11,117 nucleotides of DNA from Flavobacteriia bacterium. GTDB lineage: Bacteria; Bacteroidota; Bacteroidia; Flavobacteriales; Flavobacteriaceae. A program made the position numbers and the translations under genes. The notes under the pieces are model-generated. The model ran no database searches. It saw nothing but the letters and a program-made list of their open reading frames with translations, and was not told the origin of the DNA. The stretch lies in NCBI GenBank assembly GCA_011330545.1, contig DRQI01000334.1, positions 1 through 11,117 on the forward strand. Direction: 5' to 3'. Shown here piece after piece: positions 1-7,536 of the stretch (position 1 is the stretch's first letter; every line of letters begins with the position of its first letter).

Positions 1-390
1 CAACGAAAAGTAAAAGAATTAAACGAACTCATAGTTAGCATAGACACCACACTCGCCCTTACAGAAAACCAGCGTAAACAAATTTTTAATTTGCACTTAA
101 GTAAAATGAGGGAATATAAAATTGTTATGGAGAATGGTGGTTCAAAAGAAAGTGGTAAAACAGTATTCAAAAAATACTATCAAAAGATTAACGGAGTATT
201 AACGTTAGAGCAAAAAAAGGCAAGGACTAAAGCAAAAAAAATTATAAAAAATAAAGAGGCCAATGTAAAACAAGAAGAACCCGAAAGGGTAAACGAGGTG
301 AGTGCCCGTAGTGAAAACTCTGAAGCTAGCCTTACCAAGGCGCAACAGAGAAAAGCCAAAAGAAAAGCTAAGAAAAAAAATAAAGAATAA
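1..390 (+). CDS. C-terminal part of an LTxxQ-type (Spy/CpxP-like or DUF3826-like) protein
   Basis: This frame is open from the first base of the window and ends with TAA at 388-390, so 129 residues of a longer protein are visible and the start lies upstream. Two LTxxQ motifs are seen, LTENQRKQI (about residues 21-29) and LTLEQKKA (about 67-74). They flank a helical stretch containing MREYK and FKKYYQKING. LTxxQ motifs mark periplasmic Spy/CpxP-like helical proteins. The REY...SKE...KYY.KIN spacing also recalls the C-terminal half of DUF3826 proteins, which are known from Bacteroidota carbohydrate loci. I cannot choose between these without a profile search. The last 20 or so residues are almost all Lys, Arg, Ala and Gln, a strongly basic tail. 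A TTG or ATG start inside the visible part (91 or 106) is unlikely, because the LTENQ motif lies upstream of both. The next 211 bases (391-601) hold no gene and no clear promoter or terminator. Confidence 0.6.
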   Translation, partial: QRKVKELNELIVSIDTTLALTENQRKQIFNLHLSKMREYKIVMENGGSKESGKTVFKKYYQKINGVLTLEQKKARTKAKKIIKNKEANVKQEEPERVNEVSARSENSEASLTKAQQRKAKRKAKKKNKE

Positions 391-601
391 TAATTTAAAA
401 AAATAAGCCGGCCTACTGCCAAAAGCCTAAGATAAAAAAAGCACCCTAGACAATCATAGTAGTAACATTTCAAATTTCTATGAAGAACACTCATACACAA
501 AAGTATTTTTTAACAAGACATTCTTTAAATAGAGAAGGGGTTGTTAAAAAATGATAGTAAGTATTAATTTATCTCTAACTCAAATTTTTAAAATACAAAT
601 T

Positions 602-1792
602 ATGAAAAAAATTACTTTATTAATTGCTCTTATTTCATTGCCCCTGTTAAGTGCAGCCCAAACATGGGATTTTAACGATGGGACCGTTCAAGGTTGGACA
701 GCCGGTGCCGGTGGCACCATAACACCAAATACTACTACCGTAACCTTTTCTTGGATAACAGGAAAAAAACCGAAACTCATTAAACCTACCGGTGGCACAA
801 ATGTAGTGGATGCAGATACTAAAAAGTTTCTTGCAATAACACTTAAAAATAATACAGAAATGTCTGAGCTTAAATTAAAACATTTAAAACCCGATGGTTC
901 AAACCGATTCGTGAAATTTGATATTACACCTAATCTCAATAATTTCAAAACTTATTATTTCGATTTGACAAATACAAACTGGACAGGCGCTCAAGATTTG
1001 ATTGAGCTTATTTTTTCAAATGCCGGAGTAGCATCAACATCAGATGCCGGTTTAGAAGTTGATACTATTGAGTTTGTTGCATCAGCACCAACCACAGAAC
1101 AACACATTTATGAGTTCAATACCGATGGCGATACAGAAGGCTGGGTAAAAGCAAACGGCACCATTTCAGGACCCGCCATAGGCAATTTAACGTTTACGCC
1201 AACAGCTAATAAGTTTGCCAAAATAAAACAACAAAGCCACCATGTAGATGCCAATACATTTTCACGGATGCATATCCGATTGAAAAATTTATCAACCAAT
1301 GATGACCAAATTCGGGTAATTATGAATGGCGATGCCGTCAATGTAGTAGACCAAATCATTACAACTAGTGATGCCAATTTCAAAACCTATGACCTAGATT
1401 TGAGTACATCTTCAGCATGGATAGGTAACGTGTTAGTGCAAATTGGCTTTAGAGACCAAGACAATGCCAACAATCCGGGGCAATCTTCAGGTACAGGTGA
1501 TTTTATTATTGACAGAATTGAGTTTTCAAATGCAGTATTAAGTGTAAACAGAAATGAATTAACCGATTTTACACTATATCCAAATCCAGTAAACGGTAGG
1601 TTACACTTTAACAGCTTGACAGAAATTTCAAAAGTAGAAGTGTATAATTTAGCCGGCCAACGCTTAATGCAGCTTAAAAATTTTGTAAATAATTCATTTG
1701 ATGTTTCAATATTGAGCAATGGTGTTTATTTAGTAAATGTTGAAGATGTTGAAAACAGGTCAATCACAAAGAAAATAATTATTGCCAAATAA
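602..1792 (+). CDS. T9SS-secreted protein with two tandem carbohydrate-binding-like beta-sandwich repeats
   Basis: The protein has 396 residues. A signal peptide (MKKITLLIALISLPLLSAAQ, residues 1-20) decides the start at 602. An in-frame ATG at 551 would add 17 residues before an ideal signal peptide, so I reject it. Residues about 22-160 and 168-310 are two copies of one domain. Each opens with an aromatic-x-FN...DG...GW motif, has a central segment with LKNxT or LKNLS, and ends NFKTY-(Y/D)-x-(F/L)-DL followed by a VDTIEF or IDRIEF strand. This layout is typical of carbohydrate-binding jelly-roll modules, although I cannot name the CBM family. Residues about 323-396 form a type A T9SS C-terminal sorting domain (LYPNPVNGRLHF, VEVYNLAGQRL, LSNGVYLVNV), so the protein should cross the outer membrane and be surface-anchored or released. 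No catalytic residues are evident. The sugar porter gene follows after 18 bases and is probably co-transcribed. Confidence 0.85.
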   Translation: MKKITLLIALISLPLLSAAQTWDFNDGTVQGWTAGAGGTITPNTTTVTFSWITGKKPKLIKPTGGTNVVDADTKKFLAITLKNNTEMSELKLKHLKPDGSNRFVKFDITPNLNNFKTYYFDLTNTNWTGAQDLIELIFSNAGVASTSDAGLEVDTIEFVASAPTTEQHIYEFNTDGDTEGWVKANGTISGPAIGNLTFTPTANKFAKIKQQSHHVDANTFSRMHIRLKNLSTNDDQIRVIMNGDAVNVVDQIITTSDANFKTYDLDLSTSSAWIGNVLVQIGFRDQDNANNPGQSSGTGDFIIDRIEFSNAVLSVNRNELTDFTLYPNPVNGRLHFNSLTEISKVEVYNLAGQRLMQLKNFVNNSFDVSILSNGVYLVNVEDVENRSITKKIIIAK

Positions 1793-1810
1793 AAACTAAC
1801 GCCTCGTATC

Positions 1811-3268
1811 ATGAGTAATCTTTCAAATAAAAAAATAAACATTTATTTTATTACCATAGTAATTACACTCGGAGGATTATTATTCGGATATGATACAGGG
1901 GTGATTAATGGCACACAATTTTATTTTTCAAAATATTTTGAACTAACGGGTGCGCTAAAAGGCTTTATTGTAAGCAGCGCCCTGTTAGGTGCTTTGGCCG
2001 GAGCCGCAGGGGCAGGAATCGTTAGCAAAGCCATCGGAAGAAAAAACTCGTTGATTATCGCGGCCCTGTTTTTTACCATTTCGGCTTGGGGTTCAGGCTT
2101 GCCAAGTTTTATGGGCGATTCTATTAACCTCATGGTATTTTTTAGAATATTAGGTGGCATTGCCATAGGTATTGCATCTATGAATGCCCCTATGTATATT
2201 GCCGAAATAGCACCTGCCGATAAAAGAGGCAATCTGGTTACCTTTTACCAATTGGCCATTGTCATCGGTTTTTTTGTGGTCTTTTTAGCAACCTATTTTA
2301 TTGGTAATAGTTTGAGTGAAGCCGAAAATATTCAATTTGGCTGGCGGCAAATGTTTTGGTCAGAATTAATTCCGGCACTGTTATTTCTAATCCTTCTTTT
2401 CTTAGTACCCAAAAGTCCACGTTGGTTAATGACAAAAAATAAGGAAGAAGAAGCCCTTAATATCTTAACCAGAATACACGGAAAAGAAATTGCTGATAAA
2501 GAAATAGTAGAAATTAGAGATTCCATTCAAAGTGAAAGTGCCAAAGAGAAAGTTTCTATTTTTTCAAAACCATTGATTACCATTATTATTATTGGCACCA
2601 TTCTTTCGGCACTACAACAATTTACCGGAATCAATGCCGTCTTATACTACGGAGCCGATATTTTTGAACAAGCCTTAGGTTTTGGCAAAGATGATATTTT
2701 ACAACAACAAGTATTATTAGCTACTGTAAATTTGGTATTTACTTTTATCGCTATGTTTACCGTTGATAAATTGGGGAGGAAACCCTTATTGATTATTGGA
2801 GGTTTTGGGATGCTCATCGGGTTTTTAATGATAGGCTTCACCCTTTATTTTAGTGATTATACAAGTATAAATTCAGCAGGCTTGCCCGCATTATCACCTT
2901 CAGAGGGAATTATCAGTTTGATAGGGATACTCATTTTTATAGCCGCATTTGCCATGTCTATGGGACCGGTAGTATGGGTAATTTTATCAGAAATATTTCC
3001 CAATAAAATCAGGAGTATTGCTATGTCAATTGCCGTAGCCGCGCAGTGGCTGGCCAATTATTTTGTGTCACAAACCTTTCCGATGGTTGTAGAAAGCCAT
3101 GCCAATAAATTAAAACTGGATGGCGGCACGTGGAACAATGCCTTGCCCTATTTCCTCTTTTCAGGATTTATCATCATCATCATTGTTTTTGTTTGGAAGT
3201 TTATTCCCGAAACCAAAGGAAAGACCTTGGAAGAAATGGAAACTTTATTTAAAAACACCAGTGAATGA
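1811..3268 (+). CDS. MFS sugar porter (sugar:H+ symporter family)
   Basis: This 485-residue inner-membrane transporter has the full set of sugar-porter signatures. They are GGLLFGYDTGVINGT in helix 1 (21-35), GRK in loop 2-3 (76-78), RILGGIAIG (112-120), APMYIAEIAPADKRG (126-140), PKSPRWL at the start of the central loop (200-206), QQFTGINAVLYYG in helix 7 (269-281), DKLGRKPLL in loop 8-9 (319-327), GPVVWVILSEIFPNKIRS in helix 10 (385-402) and PETKGKTLEEME at the C-terminus (466-477). The length is normal for XylE/GalP/GLUT-type porters, and the protein looks intact. The family imports monosaccharides, usually with protons. The QQFTGIN motif is in the sugar-binding helix, but the substrate cannot be read from the sequence. 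It starts 18 bases after the tandem-domain secreted protein, suggesting a two-gene operon. Its placement suggests that it takes up the sugar released by the locus, perhaps in place of a SusC/SusD pair. Confidence 0.93.
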   Translation: MSNLSNKKINIYFITIVITLGGLLFGYDTGVINGTQFYFSKYFELTGALKGFIVSSALLGALAGAAGAGIVSKAIGRKNSLIIAALFFTISAWGSGLPSFMGDSINLMVFFRILGGIAIGIASMNAPMYIAEIAPADKRGNLVTFYQLAIVIGFFVVFLATYFIGNSLSEAENIQFGWRQMFWSELIPALLFLILLFLVPKSPRWLMTKNKEEEALNILTRIHGKEIADKEIVEIRDSIQSESAKEKVSIFSKPLITIIIIGTILSALQQFTGINAVLYYGADIFEQALGFGKDDILQQQVLLATVNLVFTFIAMFTVDKLGRKPLLIIGGFGMLIGFLMIGFTLYFSDYTSINSAGLPALSPSEGIISLIGILIFIAAFAMSMGPVVWVILSEIFPNKIRSIAMSIAVAAQWLANYFVSQTFPMVVESHANKLKLDGGTWNNALPYFLFSGFIIIIIVFVWKFIPETKGKTLEEMETLFKNTSE

Positions 3269-3327
3269 CGGACGCTTTACAAATATTTGGCATCTTAAGG
3301 TTGGTCTATCTGCCAGAGTAAAAATCA

Positions 3328-3344
3328 CACCTTCTGAGAAGGTG
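3328..3344. repeat. Short perfect palindrome (8+1+8)
   Basis: CACCTTCT-G-AGAAGGTG lies 60 bases after the stop codon of the sugar porter. It is not followed by a T tract, so it is not a convincing intrinsic terminator. It lies in the same 245-base intergenic region as the larger 33-base palindrome and could be part of the same intergenic repeat family or a weak 3' hairpin of the porter transcript. Confidence 0.55.
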
Positions 3345-3402
3345 ACTTTAGAAAACCTCTAACAGGGGCAATGAGCAATAAGATCATTATAAACAGACCA
3401 AA

Positions 3403-3435
3403 AGACCTGTCAGGTTTTCAAAACCTGACAGGTCT
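3403..3435. repeat. 33-base perfect palindrome (16+1+16)
   Basis: AGACCTGTCAGGTTTT, one C, then AAAACCTGACAGGTCT form a perfect inverted repeat with one central base. The RNA would fold into a long hairpin from either strand. No run of T follows on the + strand, so it is not a standard rho-independent terminator, although it may protect or end the upstream transcript. From general familiarity, similar ACCTGACAGGT-type palindromes occur between genes in Flavobacteriia genomes. I therefore favour a dispersed repeat of the REP kind over a dedicated operator, but I cannot search for other copies. It separates the porter operon from the first beta-helix gene. Confidence 0.8.
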
Positions 3436-3513
3436 GAAAAAGTAGGCTAAGCCAAGAGGGCATTACCATCAGCTAAGCAGATGGTTTTTCAAAGTACAAT
3501 AAAAAGGAAAAAA

Positions 3514-5184
3514 ATGACGATTTATAAAATTTTGGTGGGTTTTGCTTTTTTTTGTTTTCTGCAAACCCATGCACAAACCAATAGGCATGTCGCAACTACC
3601 GGTTCAGATGTTACCGGTACCGGCACATTGGCAAATCCGTTTAAAACCATACAAAAAGCCGCCGATATAGTACAGCCTGGCGATACCGTTTTTGTACATC
3701 AAGGTACCTATAGAAATGCCGATTTTAATGATGGTGATATTTGGGGTGGCGATAATCTGGTAAAAATAACAGCCAACGGCAATGCCGATAACTATATCAC
3801 ATTTATGCCTTTTCCGGGCGACCATGTGCTGTTAGAATCAGATTCAAATTATAATATTTTACTAAAAAATGCTTCCTACATACAAATTATAGGATTTGAA
3901 GCCAAAGGCAATGGCGATATGATTACCCAAGCCGAAGCCGATGCTGCGTGGGGTTTATACAAAGATAGTAATGGTACCGTACATGATTTAGCCATAGAAT
4001 TAGGTATTGATATCAATGACCCCGCTTTACGCGGAACAACCCTAGCAAAACCACCAACTCCTAATATCAAAAAACCATCGTATTATAACGGAAGAGGCAT
4101 TGTTGCCAGTCAATCACATCATATTATCATTAAAAACAATATCGTGCATGATATGACCGGTTCTGCCATTCGTGCCGATAAAAGTGATTATGTTACCATC
4201 ACTAATAATGAAGTCTATCACAATACCTATTGGACATCGGCAGGTGTTGGAGCCATTACCGTTGCCGAAGCCACCGTTACGCCCAGTAATGATACCTTTA
4301 CAGGAGTAAAAATAAAACTTCTTAAAAACAATGTACATCATAATGAAAACAGGTTGATTTCTTGGGCACCATCAAAAACAATCATAAAAATGGTGATTGA
4401 TGAAGGAACAGGCCTGTTTTTAACCCGAAACCAAGATACATACACACAAGGCAAGATTTTAATTGCCAATAATATTTCTTCCTTTAATGGGGCTTCGGGC
4501 ATCGTTTGTCATAAAACCGACCGTGCCATAATAGAACACAATACCTGTTATAAAAACGGAACCACCAACGATAGTGCTGCAGGAGGCATAGGTGTCAATA
4601 ATGCAGATAATGTTATCATTAGAAATAACATTTCGTATGCCGAACCAGACCATTGGGCGTTGGGAAAATTAGGAGGCACCTTAACCAACATTACTATAAG
4701 CAATAACATCTTGTACAATGAAAACGGTACTCAGGCCATTCATAAAAATATGCCGAATGGTTGGACAGAGGAAAACCCTTTATTGACAAATCCTGAAAAC
4801 GGAGACTTTACATTGAGTCAAAATTCGCCTGCTATAGATGCAGGCAATAGTACGTCAACAATTATTGATGATATAGTAGGAAATCTCAGAAACGATGGCT
4901 TGCCAGATATTGGTGCGTATGAATTTATATCTGTGTTAAATGTTGAAGAAGTTCAAAATAGAGATATAAAAATGTATCCGAATCCAACCACAGGGAAAAT
5001 ATTTCTTAGTGGAGCATTTGAGAACTTAAATAAAATCAAAATTTACGACCAAACCGGTAGAATAGTTCTAACAAAAATAATTACAAAAAATACTAATTTA
5101 ATTTCTTTAAATTTGAGCCATGTATCTAGTGGATTGTACTACCTTAAAACCGATTGTTGTGTACAGCCTGTCATAAAAAAATAA
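3514..5184 (+). CDS. T9SS-secreted right-handed parallel beta-helix protein (possible polysaccharide lyase), copy 1
   Basis: The protein has 556 residues from the ATG at 3514, which is preceded by AAGGA and opens a signal peptide ending THAQ (residues 1-21). An upstream ATG at 3481 would add 11 charged residues before it. Residues about 25-67 are the DUF1565-like N-cap (NPFKTIQKAADIVQPGDTVFV). Residues about 190-405 are repeated coils with the IIIKNNIVHD, VTITNNEVYHN and AIIEHNTCYKN pattern of pectate-lyase-like beta-helices. Residues 136-190 are an insertion between coils. Residues about 420-470 carry the NPLLTN...SPAIDAGN...PDIGAYEF end cap, followed by a type A T9SS sorting domain (MYPNPTTGKIF, SSGLYYLKT). 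The block at 271-306 (HHN, SWAPSKTII, IDEGTG, RN) is shared with the paralog at 8451 and holds conserved His, Trp, Lys, Asp, Glu and Arg. Glycan cleavage is inferred from the fold and context. It could instead be a non-catalytic adhesin or binding protein. Confidence 0.85.
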   Translation: MTIYKILVGFAFFCFLQTHAQTNRHVATTGSDVTGTGTLANPFKTIQKAADIVQPGDTVFVHQGTYRNADFNDGDIWGGDNLVKITANGNADNYITFMPFPGDHVLLESDSNYNILLKNASYIQIIGFEAKGNGDMITQAEADAAWGLYKDSNGTVHDLAIELGIDINDPALRGTTLAKPPTPNIKKPSYYNGRGIVASQSHHIIIKNNIVHDMTGSAIRADKSDYVTITNNEVYHNTYWTSAGVGAITVAEATVTPSNDTFTGVKIKLLKNNVHHNENRLISWAPSKTIIKMVIDEGTGLFLTRNQDTYTQGKILIANNISSFNGASGIVCHKTDRAIIEHNTCYKNGTTNDSAAGGIGVNNADNVIIRNNISYAEPDHWALGKLGGTLTNITISNNILYNENGTQAIHKNMPNGWTEENPLLTNPENGDFTLSQNSPAIDAGNSTSTIIDDIVGNLRNDGLPDIGAYEFISVLNVEEVQNRDIKMYPNPTTGKIFLSGAFENLNKIKIYDQTGRIVLTKIITKNTNLISLNLSHVSSGLYYLKTDCCVQPVIKK

Positions 5185-5194
5185 TGCATATCAA

Positions 5195-7411
5195 ATGCTC
5201 AATACCAAAAGTAACTTCTTGAATAAGCGTATTTTTTTAGTACTCCTTTTAATACTGATTATTTCGTGTAAAAAAGAGCAATATAAAAAAGTTGAAAAAA
5301 CGAATACCTTATTGAGTAACAACAGTTTTATGGGTTCAGAAACCTGCAAAACTTGCCATAAAAAAGAATTTTCGGCATGGCAAAACTCCCACCACGATTT
5401 ATCGATGCAAGTTGCCGATTCTACTTCAGTGTTGGGTAATTTTAACAATACAACTTTTCAAAGCAAAGGCATTAAGTATCATTTCTTTAAAAAAGGCAAC
5501 GATTTTTATGTAAATACCGAAGGAGAAGAGGGAATGTACCAAGATTATAAAATAACCTATACTTTTGGTGTAACACCACTACAACAATATTTGATTGATT
5601 TTAAAAATGGTAAAAAACAATGCCTGTTAGTAGCTTGGGATGCAAAACAACAAAAATGGTATGACCTGCAACCCAAGCTAAAGGTTACCCATAACGATTG
5701 GTTGCATTGGACAGGCGGCAGCATGACATGGAACAATATGTGTGCCGATTGCCATTCAACCAACCTCCATAAAAATTATGATAACACCACCCAACAATAC
5801 AATACTACTTTTAGCATTATCAATGTAAGTTGCGAAGCCTGCCATGGCCCCTCAAGTACACATGTTGACTATTATCAAAATAACGAAAAATACAAAGATA
5901 AAAAGCCTCCAAAACTTTATATGGATACTTTAATGGCATCAAAAGAATTGGTACAAAAATGTGCCAGATGCCATTCAAGAAGAAGTCAGTTAACAAATTA
6001 TTTTGACTATCAAGGCCATTATTTAGACCATTACAACCCCAGTAAAATGATTGAACCGGTATATGAGTTGGATGGCCAAATAAAAGACGAAGATTATGTG
6101 TATGGCTCTTTCGTACAAAGTAAAATGTATCACAACGGTGTGTCGTGTAAAGATTGCCACAATGTACATTCCTTACAGCTCAAAAAACAGGGCAATGCAC
6201 TTTGTTTGCAATGCCATGCTCCTAAGTACAATACACCTTCGCATCATTTCCATAAACAAAATACCAAAGCATCCTTGTGTGTTAATTGCCATATGGCCGG
6301 CAAAACCTATATGGGCATAGATTTTAGAAGAGACCACAGTTTTAGGATTCCACGCCCAGACCAATCGGTAAGCTATGGCACTCCCAATGCCTGTAACCAA
6401 TGTCATACCGATAAAAGTGCCTCGTGGGCTTCAAAAAACATACAAAAATGGTATGGTAAGCATAGGCCTGAACATTTTTCTGACAATTTATTAGCCGGAT
6501 ACCACGGTGATAAAAAAGCCTTTTATGAGGTAATTTCAAATAAAAAGAATCCCGAAATTATTAGGGCAACAGCCGTAACACAATATGCAAACCAAACATT
6601 GACACAAGATGAAATAAATGAGTTATTACACTATGTAGCCGATGCATCTGCCTTGGTAAGAAATGAAGTCATACTAGCTGCCAATAAATTCAACTCTTTT
6701 GATGCCGCCAAAATAGTAGAGCCGTTGTTGTTAGACACGGTTCGTTTGGTAAGAATTTCAGCAGCGAGGTATTTCAATATAAAAAATAGGGGCATATTTG
6801 ATAACGCCAAGTATAAAAAAGCATGGCAAGAGTACAAAGAAGAATTGACGGCCAATGCCGATTTCGCTTCGGGGCAACATCAATTGGCTTTGTATTATCA
6901 AACATTGGGCGATGTTACCGCTGCCATAAACGCCTATGAAAAGGCTCTTAAAATTGATAATTATTACAATAGGGCCCGCATAAATTTAGCCCTGTTAGAA
7001 TACAATCAAGGCCATCAAAAAAAAGCTGAAGAATTATATTTAAAAGTGATAGAACAAGAACCCGAGTACAGTTATCCGTATTTTATGTTGGGCTTGTTGT
7101 ATAACGAAACCGGCAATGCAGAGAAATCATTGAAGTACTTGGCATTGGCATGCGATAAACAACCTGTAATACCAAGGGCATTTTACAATTACGCATTGAA
7201 ATTACAAGAAAACAAAGCGTATAAAAAATCGTTAGAAATTATAGAAAAGGCACTGAAACAATATCCTTTTGACGAAGGGCTTTTGTATGTAAAATTATTG
7301 GGGCAAATAAAAACGAATCAACAAAAAAATGCTTATAATACGTGTATTATATTGCTTCAAATTTCTCCTGAGAATACTAATTACCAAAAGATTTTAGACA
7401 ATTTAAAGTAA
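5195..7411 (+). CDS. Octahaem c-type cytochrome lipoprotein with HEAT-like and TPR regions
   Basis: The protein has 738 residues. A hydrophobic signal ends in the lipobox LIISC (Cys25), so it is an envelope lipoprotein. Eight CxxCH haem sites are seen with their first Cys at residues 51, 183, 213, 256, 318, 337, 362 and 400. Extra His residues, such as the SHHDL pair at 66-67 and H350-H353, could be distal ligands. The segments LQQYLIDF, LHWTGGSMTWNNMCADCHSTNL, VSCEACHGPS, CARCHSRRSQL, YVYGSFVQSKMY and RRDHSFRIPRPD match a widespread family of multihaem cytochromes with C-terminal TPRs, known from Planctomycetota, Proteobacteria and Bacteroidota and of uncertain function. Residues about 450-530 look like HEAT repeats (ALVRNEVILAA, VRISAARYF). 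About four TPR units follow (557-692), with a weaker fifth to about 726. It starts 10 bases after the beta-helix gene with no clear ribosome site, so the two are probably co-transcribed. Electron transfer, or reduction of a small molecule, is likely. The substrate and redox partner are unknown. Confidence 0.9.
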   Translation: MLNTKSNFLNKRIFLVLLLILIISCKKEQYKKVEKTNTLLSNNSFMGSETCKTCHKKEFSAWQNSHHDLSMQVADSTSVLGNFNNTTFQSKGIKYHFFKKGNDFYVNTEGEEGMYQDYKITYTFGVTPLQQYLIDFKNGKKQCLLVAWDAKQQKWYDLQPKLKVTHNDWLHWTGGSMTWNNMCADCHSTNLHKNYDNTTQQYNTTFSIINVSCEACHGPSSTHVDYYQNNEKYKDKKPPKLYMDTLMASKELVQKCARCHSRRSQLTNYFDYQGHYLDHYNPSKMIEPVYELDGQIKDEDYVYGSFVQSKMYHNGVSCKDCHNVHSLQLKKQGNALCLQCHAPKYNTPSHHFHKQNTKASLCVNCHMAGKTYMGIDFRRDHSFRIPRPDQSVSYGTPNACNQCHTDKSASWASKNIQKWYGKHRPEHFSDNLLAGYHGDKKAFYEVISNKKNPEIIRATAVTQYANQTLTQDEINELLHYVADASALVRNEVILAANKFNSFDAAKIVEPLLLDTVRLVRISAARYFNIKNRGIFDNAKYKKAWQEYKEELTANADFASGQHQLALYYQTLGDVTAAINAYEKALKIDNYYNRARINLALLEYNQGHQKKAEELYLKVIEQEPEYSYPYFMLGLLYNETGNAEKSLKYLALACDKQPVIPRAFYNYALKLQENKAYKKSLEIIEKALKQYPFDEGLLYVKLLGQIKTNQQKNAYNTCIILLQISPENTNYQKILDNLK

Positions 7412-7428
7412 ACCCTGTAACGGGTTTA
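7409..7428 (+). terminator. Weak hairpin at the end of the cytochrome gene
   Basis: TAAACCC and GGGTTTA form a 7-bp stem around a six-base loop and overlap the stop codon. No T tract follows, so termination would be inefficient or would need Rho. It may partly separate the beta-helix/cytochrome unit from the esterase unit. Confidence 0.3.
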
Positions 7429-7514
7429 ATATATCGGTATACAGTTCTAGCCAATATTGACAATTTTTAGACCTATAAAAATTACTAGCAAACCCCAATC
7501 GGTAAAATTGACGG

Positions 7515-7522
7515 TATTTTTG
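7515..7522 (+). promoter_or_regulatory. Candidate -7 promoter element for the esterase operon
   Basis: TATTTTTG matches the Bacteroidota -7 consensus TAnnTTTG, 14 bases before the esterase start. No TTG is found at the usual distance upstream (about 17-23 bases), and the leader would be very short. This is a weak candidate. The 125-base gap at 7412-7536 is, however, the only place between 5195 and 10247 where a new promoter would fit between genes. Confidence 0.3.
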
Positions 7523-7536
7523 TAAAAAATTATGGA

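Noticed and set aside
180..500. Minus-strand reading frame of 106 residues opposite the first gene
   Set aside because: Its Phe/Leu-rich sequence is the mirror of the Lys/Glu-rich + strand gene. A TACTTTTG box near its start on the - strand is probably chance, as the product has no coherent domain.
551..601. Upstream start for the tandem-domain secreted protein
   Set aside because: It would place 17 residues before a complete signal peptide beginning at 602, so the later ATG is the better start.
3120..3362. An 80-residue + strand frame overlapping the end of the sugar porter gene
   Set aside because: It is out of frame with the porter through most of its length, has no recognisable domain, and ends among the intergenic palindromes.
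3481..3513. Upstream ATG for the first beta-helix protein
   Set aside because: The extra 11 residues are charged and precede a normal signal peptide. AAGGA sits just before the ATG at 3514.
4081..4720. Repeated NN-rich coding units looked at as possible DNA repeats or CRISPR
   Set aside because: They are protein-level beta-helix coils with diverged DNA. There are no equal spacers or identical direct repeats.
6096..6320. Frames inside the cytochrome gene on both strands
   Set aside because: The cytochrome frame carries eight haem motifs and is plainly the coding one. The others are shadows.
7452..7480. TTGACA with a TATAAA-like box 11 bases downstream as a classical sigma-70 promoter
   Set aside because: The spacing is too short and Bacteroidota do not use that consensus. 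The TAnnTTTG candidate at 7515 fits the phylum better, though it is also weak.
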